Positions 6,030 through 9,054 of a stretch of DNA of 9,054 nucleotides are shown in pieces. Position 1 is the stretch's first letter; every line of letters begins with the position of its first letter. The notes beneath the pieces were generated by a model, which made no database searches, was not told where the DNA came from, and worked only from the letters and a program-made list of their open reading frames with translations. The DNA is taken from the NCBI GenBank assembly GCA_945916625.1, contig CAMEGY010000029.1, positions 1 to 9,054 of the forward strand, written 5' to 3'. This DNA comes from an uncultured Anaerococcus sp. (GTDB lineage Bacteria > Bacillota_A > Clostridia > Tissierellales > Peptoniphilaceae). Both the position numbers and the translations under genes were made by a program.

Positions 6030-6900
6030 AGATTTGATACTAAAATTAGAGGAGTATTGGAAAGAACAGGGATGCTCTGTTATGATTCCATACGACATAG
6101 AAAAGGGTGCAGGAACAATGAATCCTCACACATTTTTAAGGGCCCTTGGTCCTGAACCATGGAAAGTTTGCTACGTTGAGCCATCAAGAAGGCCAGCAGA
6201 CGGTAGGTATGGCGAAAATCCAAACAGACTTTACCAACACCACCAAATGCAAATCCTCCTAAAACCAACTCCTTCTAACATCCAGGACTTATACCTAAAC
6301 TGCCTAGAAGCTATAGGCATAGATCCTAAAAAACACGACATAAGATTTGTAGAAGACAATTGGGAGTCTCCTACACTTGGAGCTTGGGGACTTGGATGGG
6401 AAGTATGGCTTGATGGGATGGAAATCACACAATTTACCTATTTCCAACAAGTAGGTGGCATCAACTGTGCCCTAGAAAGTGGGGAGATAACCATAGGTCT
6501 TGAAAGAATTTGTATGTACCTTCAAGACGTAGACAATGTTTATGACATAAAATGGTCAGAAAATCTAACCTACGGTGATGTCTTTAAAATTGCTGAGTAT
6601 GAAAACTCAAAATATTCATTCGAAGATGCAGACAATGAGACCCTAGAAACCTTATTTAACATCTACGAAAAAGAAGCGGCAAGATTAATAGAACTTGGCT
6701 TAGTTTATCCAGCCTATGATAACGTACTTAAGACAAGCCACGCCTTTAATACCCTAGATGCCAAGGGAGCTATATCTGTATCAGAAAGAAATCACTACAT
6801 CAAAAGAGTTAGGGATATATCAAGCCTAGTGGCAGAAAAATACATCGAGAAAAGAGAAGAACTAGGCTTTCCACTCTTAAGAAAGGAAGAACATGCATAA
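6019..6900 (+). CDS. glyQ: Glycyl-tRNA synthetase alpha subunit
   Basis: Catalytic subunit of the bacterial alpha2-beta2 glycyl-tRNA synthetase, charging tRNA-Gly. Nearly every family block is present: [90 protein letters not shown] and [12 protein letters not shown]. Two in-frame ATGs lie six bases apart (6013 and 6019). I choose 6019 (293 residues, [10 protein letters not shown]) because AAGGA at 6008-6012 directly abuts the first ATG but stands 6 bases from the second, and because homologues begin at about this point. The start lies inside recO (overlap 11 bases, or 17 from the first ATG), and the end overlaps glyS by 8 bases. No T-box leader precedes it; that riboswitch is common upstream of glyQS in Bacilli. 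Confidence 0.97.
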   Translation: MYFEDLILKLEEYWKEQGCSVMIPYDIEKGAGTMNPHTFLRALGPEPWKVCYVEPSRRPADGRYGENPNRLYQHHQMQILLKPTPSNIQDLYLNCLEAIGIDPKKHDIRFVEDNWESPTLGAWGLGWEVWLDGMEITQFTYFQQVGGINCALESGEITIGLERICMYLQDVDNVYDIKWSENLTYGDVFKIAEYENSKYSFEDADNETLETLFNIYEKEAARLIELGLVYPAYDNVLKTSHAFNTLDAKGAISVSERNHYIKRVRDISSLVAEKYIEKREELGFPLLRKEEHA

Positions 6901-8956
6901 TTACCTATTAGAAATTGGAGTAGAAGAAATACCTTCAGATTATGTCAAAAATACAAAAATTCAATTGAGGGACAAGTTTAAAAATCTCCTAGAAGAAAAT
7001 AAACTATCCTATGATGAAATCGAAATAGAATCTACACCAAGAAGATTTATGGTCCTACTTAATAATGTAGTAGAAAATGACCAAGCAGAGACTATCACAG
7101 TAAGGGGACCAAGCGTAAAAATCGCCTTTGATGATGATAAGAACCCTACAAAAGCCCTAGAAGGCTTCCTAAAGGGGCAAAAAGCAAGCCTTGACGATGT
7201 AATTATAAAGGAACAAAAAGGCGAAGACTATATATTTGTAGAAAAAAAGGAAGAAAGCAAATCCTTAGAAGAAGTCCTAAGAGAAAATGTCTATGAAATA
7301 GTCAAATCAATCTCCTTCCCAAGATCTATGAGATGGGGTGGTAAGTCAATTAGATGGGCAAGACCAATCAGATGGTTTGTATCCCTACTTGATGATAAAA
7401 TCCTAGACTTTGACGCAGAAGGCATAGCTGTAGGTAATATTACAAAGGGTCACAGAAGCCTCGGATCAGATAAGATTGTAATAGAAAAAATATCTGACTA
7501 CGAAGAAAAACTAAAGGAAAACTATGTAATCCTAAGGGGCAAGGATAGGAGAGATATAATCCTTAAAGGCCTAAATTCCCTAGCAAATCAAGTTGGTGGC
7601 CAGTACATGAAGGATGAAAAACTCTTAGATGAAGTTGTAAATATTGTCGAATATCCAACAGTCCTAGTAGGAGAGATTGACAACGAATACTTACAACTAC
7701 CTAGAGAAGTCATCACAACCCCAATGAAAGACCACCAAAGATACTTCCCAATCTTAGATGATAAGGAAAAACTCCTTCCATATTTTTGTCTAGTAAGAAA
7801 CGGTGACGACTATGAAAGCCAAAACGTAATAGAAGGAAACAAAAAAGTTCTTGTAGCAAGGCTTGAAGATGCTAAGTTCTTCTACAATATCGACACAGAA
7901 AAGAAGCTAGAAGACTACGTATCTGACCTAGAAAACCTAGTATTCTTCGAAGGTCTTGGCAATATGGACCAGAAGAGACAAAGACTAGTAGAGCTTTGTC
8001 AAAGATACCAAGAAGAGTTAAACCTTGCTGATGACATAAGGGAAGACGCTATTAGAGCAGCCCACCTAGCAAAGGCAGACTTGGTTACAAAGATGGTAGT
8101 AGAATTCACCGAGCTTCAAGGCACAATGGGCTATATCTACGCCCTAAACTCTGGCGAAAAGCAAAGAGTAGCCACAGCAATAAAAGAACAATACCTACCA
8201 AAAAACCAAAATTCAGAAACACCTAAATCAATGGTAGGAATCCTACTATCAATTGCTGATAAGATGGACTCAATTGTAGGTCTTTATGCTATAGAAAATT
8301 ATGTAACAGGCAGCCGTGATCCATTCGGCCTAAGAAGAGCAGCCCTTGGAATAATCAATATTATCCTTGAAAATAGCATAGACGTAGACCTCAAAAAGTT
8401 GATATCTGAAGCCCTACTAGTATATACAGAAAAAAATGCCCTAGCTTTTGACTATGACAAAACAGTTGAAGAGTGCCTATCCTTCATCAAAGACAGGCTA
8501 AAAAATAAACTATTAGACGACGGCTACAGGTATGATATAGTAAACTCAGTAATAAACACAGATTTCACAAATATTCTAAAAATGAGTGAAAAAGTAAAGG
8601 CAATTAGTGAATTCATAGAAGAAAATGACGATTCACTTTCTTATCTAATTAGGGTAAACAACCTAGCCAAAGACACAGAAGCTAAAGAAATCAGAGAAGA
8701 CCTACTAGAAACAGACCTAGAAAGAGACTTCTACAAAGAAGTTATAAATCTTGAAGAAGTAGGACTTGCAAACTCAGCAGGCTACAAAAAAGAACCAGAA
8801 AGCATCCAAGCTACAAGCTCCATAGGAAATGATTGCCTAGATAATACAATGATAAATGTAGAAGATGATGAGGTCAAAAACAATAGGCTAGCAATGCTAA
8901 ATTCACTAAAGGAAAGAATGGAAAAAATATTTGATATAGCTGAAATAGTAAGATAG
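6893..8956 (+). CDS. glyS: Glycyl-tRNA synthetase beta subunit
   Basis: Partner of GlyQ in the alpha2-beta2 enzyme; it binds tRNA-Gly and is needed for activity. The 687 residues match the family (B. subtilis about 679). It opens [14 protein letters not shown], followed by [20 protein letters not shown], the block [20 protein letters not shown] (about 140-159), [13 protein letters not shown] (about 275-287), [12 protein letters not shown], and [15 protein letters not shown] (about 471-485). The C-terminal DALR-type anticodon-binding domain ends with [18 protein letters not shown]. No frameshift or missing block is visible. The ATG is in an overlap with the glyQ stop (ATGCATAA, 8 bases), with AAGGA at 6883-6887 and 5-base spacing, which would support balanced synthesis of the two subunits. 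Confidence 0.98.
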   Translation: MHNYLLEIGVEEIPSDYVKNTKIQLRDKFKNLLEENKLSYDEIEIESTPRRFMVLLNNVVENDQAETITVRGPSVKIAFDDDKNPTKALEGFLKGQKASLDDVIIKEQKGEDYIFVEKKEESKSLEEVLRENVYEIVKSISFPRSMRWGGKSIRWARPIRWFVSLLDDKILDFDAEGIAVGNITKGHRSLGSDKIVIEKISDYEEKLKENYVILRGKDRRDIILKGLNSLANQVGGQYMKDEKLLDEVVNIVEYPTVLVGEIDNEYLQLPREVITTPMKDHQRYFPILDDKEKLLPYFCLVRNGDDYESQNVIEGNKKVLVARLEDAKFFYNIDTEKKLEDYVSDLENLVFFEGLGNMDQKRQRLVELCQRYQEELNLADDIREDAIRAAHLAKADLVTKMVVEFTELQGTMGYIYALNSGEKQRVATAIKEQYLPKNQNSETPKSMVGILLSIADKMDSIVGLYAIENYVTGSRDPFGLRRAALGIINIILENSIDVDLKKLISEALLVYTEKNALAFDYDKTVEECLSFIKDRLKNKLLDDGYRYDIVNSVINTDFTNILKMSEKVKAISEFIEENDDSLSYLIRVNNLAKDTEAKEIREDLLETDLERDFYKEVINLEEVGLANSAGYKKEPESIQATSSIGNDCLDNTMINVEDDEVKNNRLAMLNSLKERMEKIFDIAEIVR

Positions 8957-8965
8957 GAGATATCC

Positions 8966-9054
8966 ATGGATGATGTTATGACAGTAGTAATCATAAGTGA
9001 TTCGACAGGAGAAACTGCAATCAATTATATAAAATCTGTTACTAGCCAGTTCCC
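8966..9054 (+). CDS. ppsR: Pyruvate, phosphate dikinase regulatory protein (PpsR/PDRP), N-terminal part
   Basis: Only the first 29 codons are inside the window; the gene continues past the right edge. The peptide reads MTVVIISDSTGETA, then INYIKSVTSQF, which matches the start of the kinase-pyrophosphorylase family (DUF299), whose members begin with a strand, SDS.GETA, and a helix ending SQF. Family members in Gram-positive bacteria switch pyruvate, phosphate dikinase off and on by ADP-dependent phosphorylation and phosphate-dependent dephosphorylation of a threonine. The ATG has a strong AGGAGA at 8955-8960 that overlaps the glyS stop, with 5-base spacing. In B. subtilis the homologue (yqfL) also follows glyQS, but with the regulator gene ccpN in between; ccpN is not here. 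The catalytic P-loop region lies outside the window, so activity cannot be judged. Confidence 0.88.
   Translation, partial: MDDVMTVVIISDSTGETAINYIKSVTSQF

Overview
The window is one uninterrupted stretch of core bacterial genes, all on the + strand, from an AT-rich Gram-positive anaerobe. AGA/AGG arginine codons dominate. The order floA - phoH - ybeY - dgkA - cdd - era - recO - glyQ - glyS - ppsR is the classic Firmicutes block known from Bacillus subtilis (yqfA to yqfL). The missing sporulation genes, the dgkA-PAP2 fusion and the two-subunit glycyl-tRNA synthetase fit a non-sporulating Clostridia/Tissierellia relative. A member of the Peptoniphilaceae (Anaerococcus or Peptoniphilus type) is my best guess; this is inference, not proof.

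Layout. Bases 2-1738 hold a membrane-microdomain module: the end of an NfeD protein, the flotillin-like FloA, and an unrecognised, highly charged 159-residue protein. Bases 1748-3182 hold the RNA/ribosome pair phoH and ybeY. Bases 3187-3993 encode a fused lipid kinase-phosphatase that probably serves undecaprenyl-lipid recycling. Then come cytidine deaminase (cdd), the 30S-assembly GTPase era, the recombination mediator recO, both glycyl-tRNA synthetase subunits (glyQ, glyS), and the first 29 codons of ppsR, which runs off the right edge.

There is no intergenic space to speak of. Genes overlap by 1-23 bases or are separated by 4-9 bases, and I see no credible promoter, terminator, T-box, tRNA, mobile element or CRISPR. 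The window therefore looks like the inside of one long, translationally coupled operon joining ribosome maturation (YbeY, Era, PhoH), translation (GlyQS), envelope lipid handling and membrane organisation.

The most unusual spot is the start of phoH. Its conserved N-terminal region is open back to base 1739 but has no ATG, GTG or TTG before codon 51. The best start is an ATC at 1748, six bases after a strong AGGAG and followed 24 bases later by an 11-bp hairpin. The gene upstream ends in the same frame at a single TAG that lies partly inside that ribosome binding site. Second in interest are the 159-residue protein with a duplicated amphipathic motif, in the slot normally held by yqfB/yqfC/yqfD, and the kinase-phosphatase fusion. 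Otherwise the region is ordinary core genome; I found no clear sign of an undescribed defence or mobile system.
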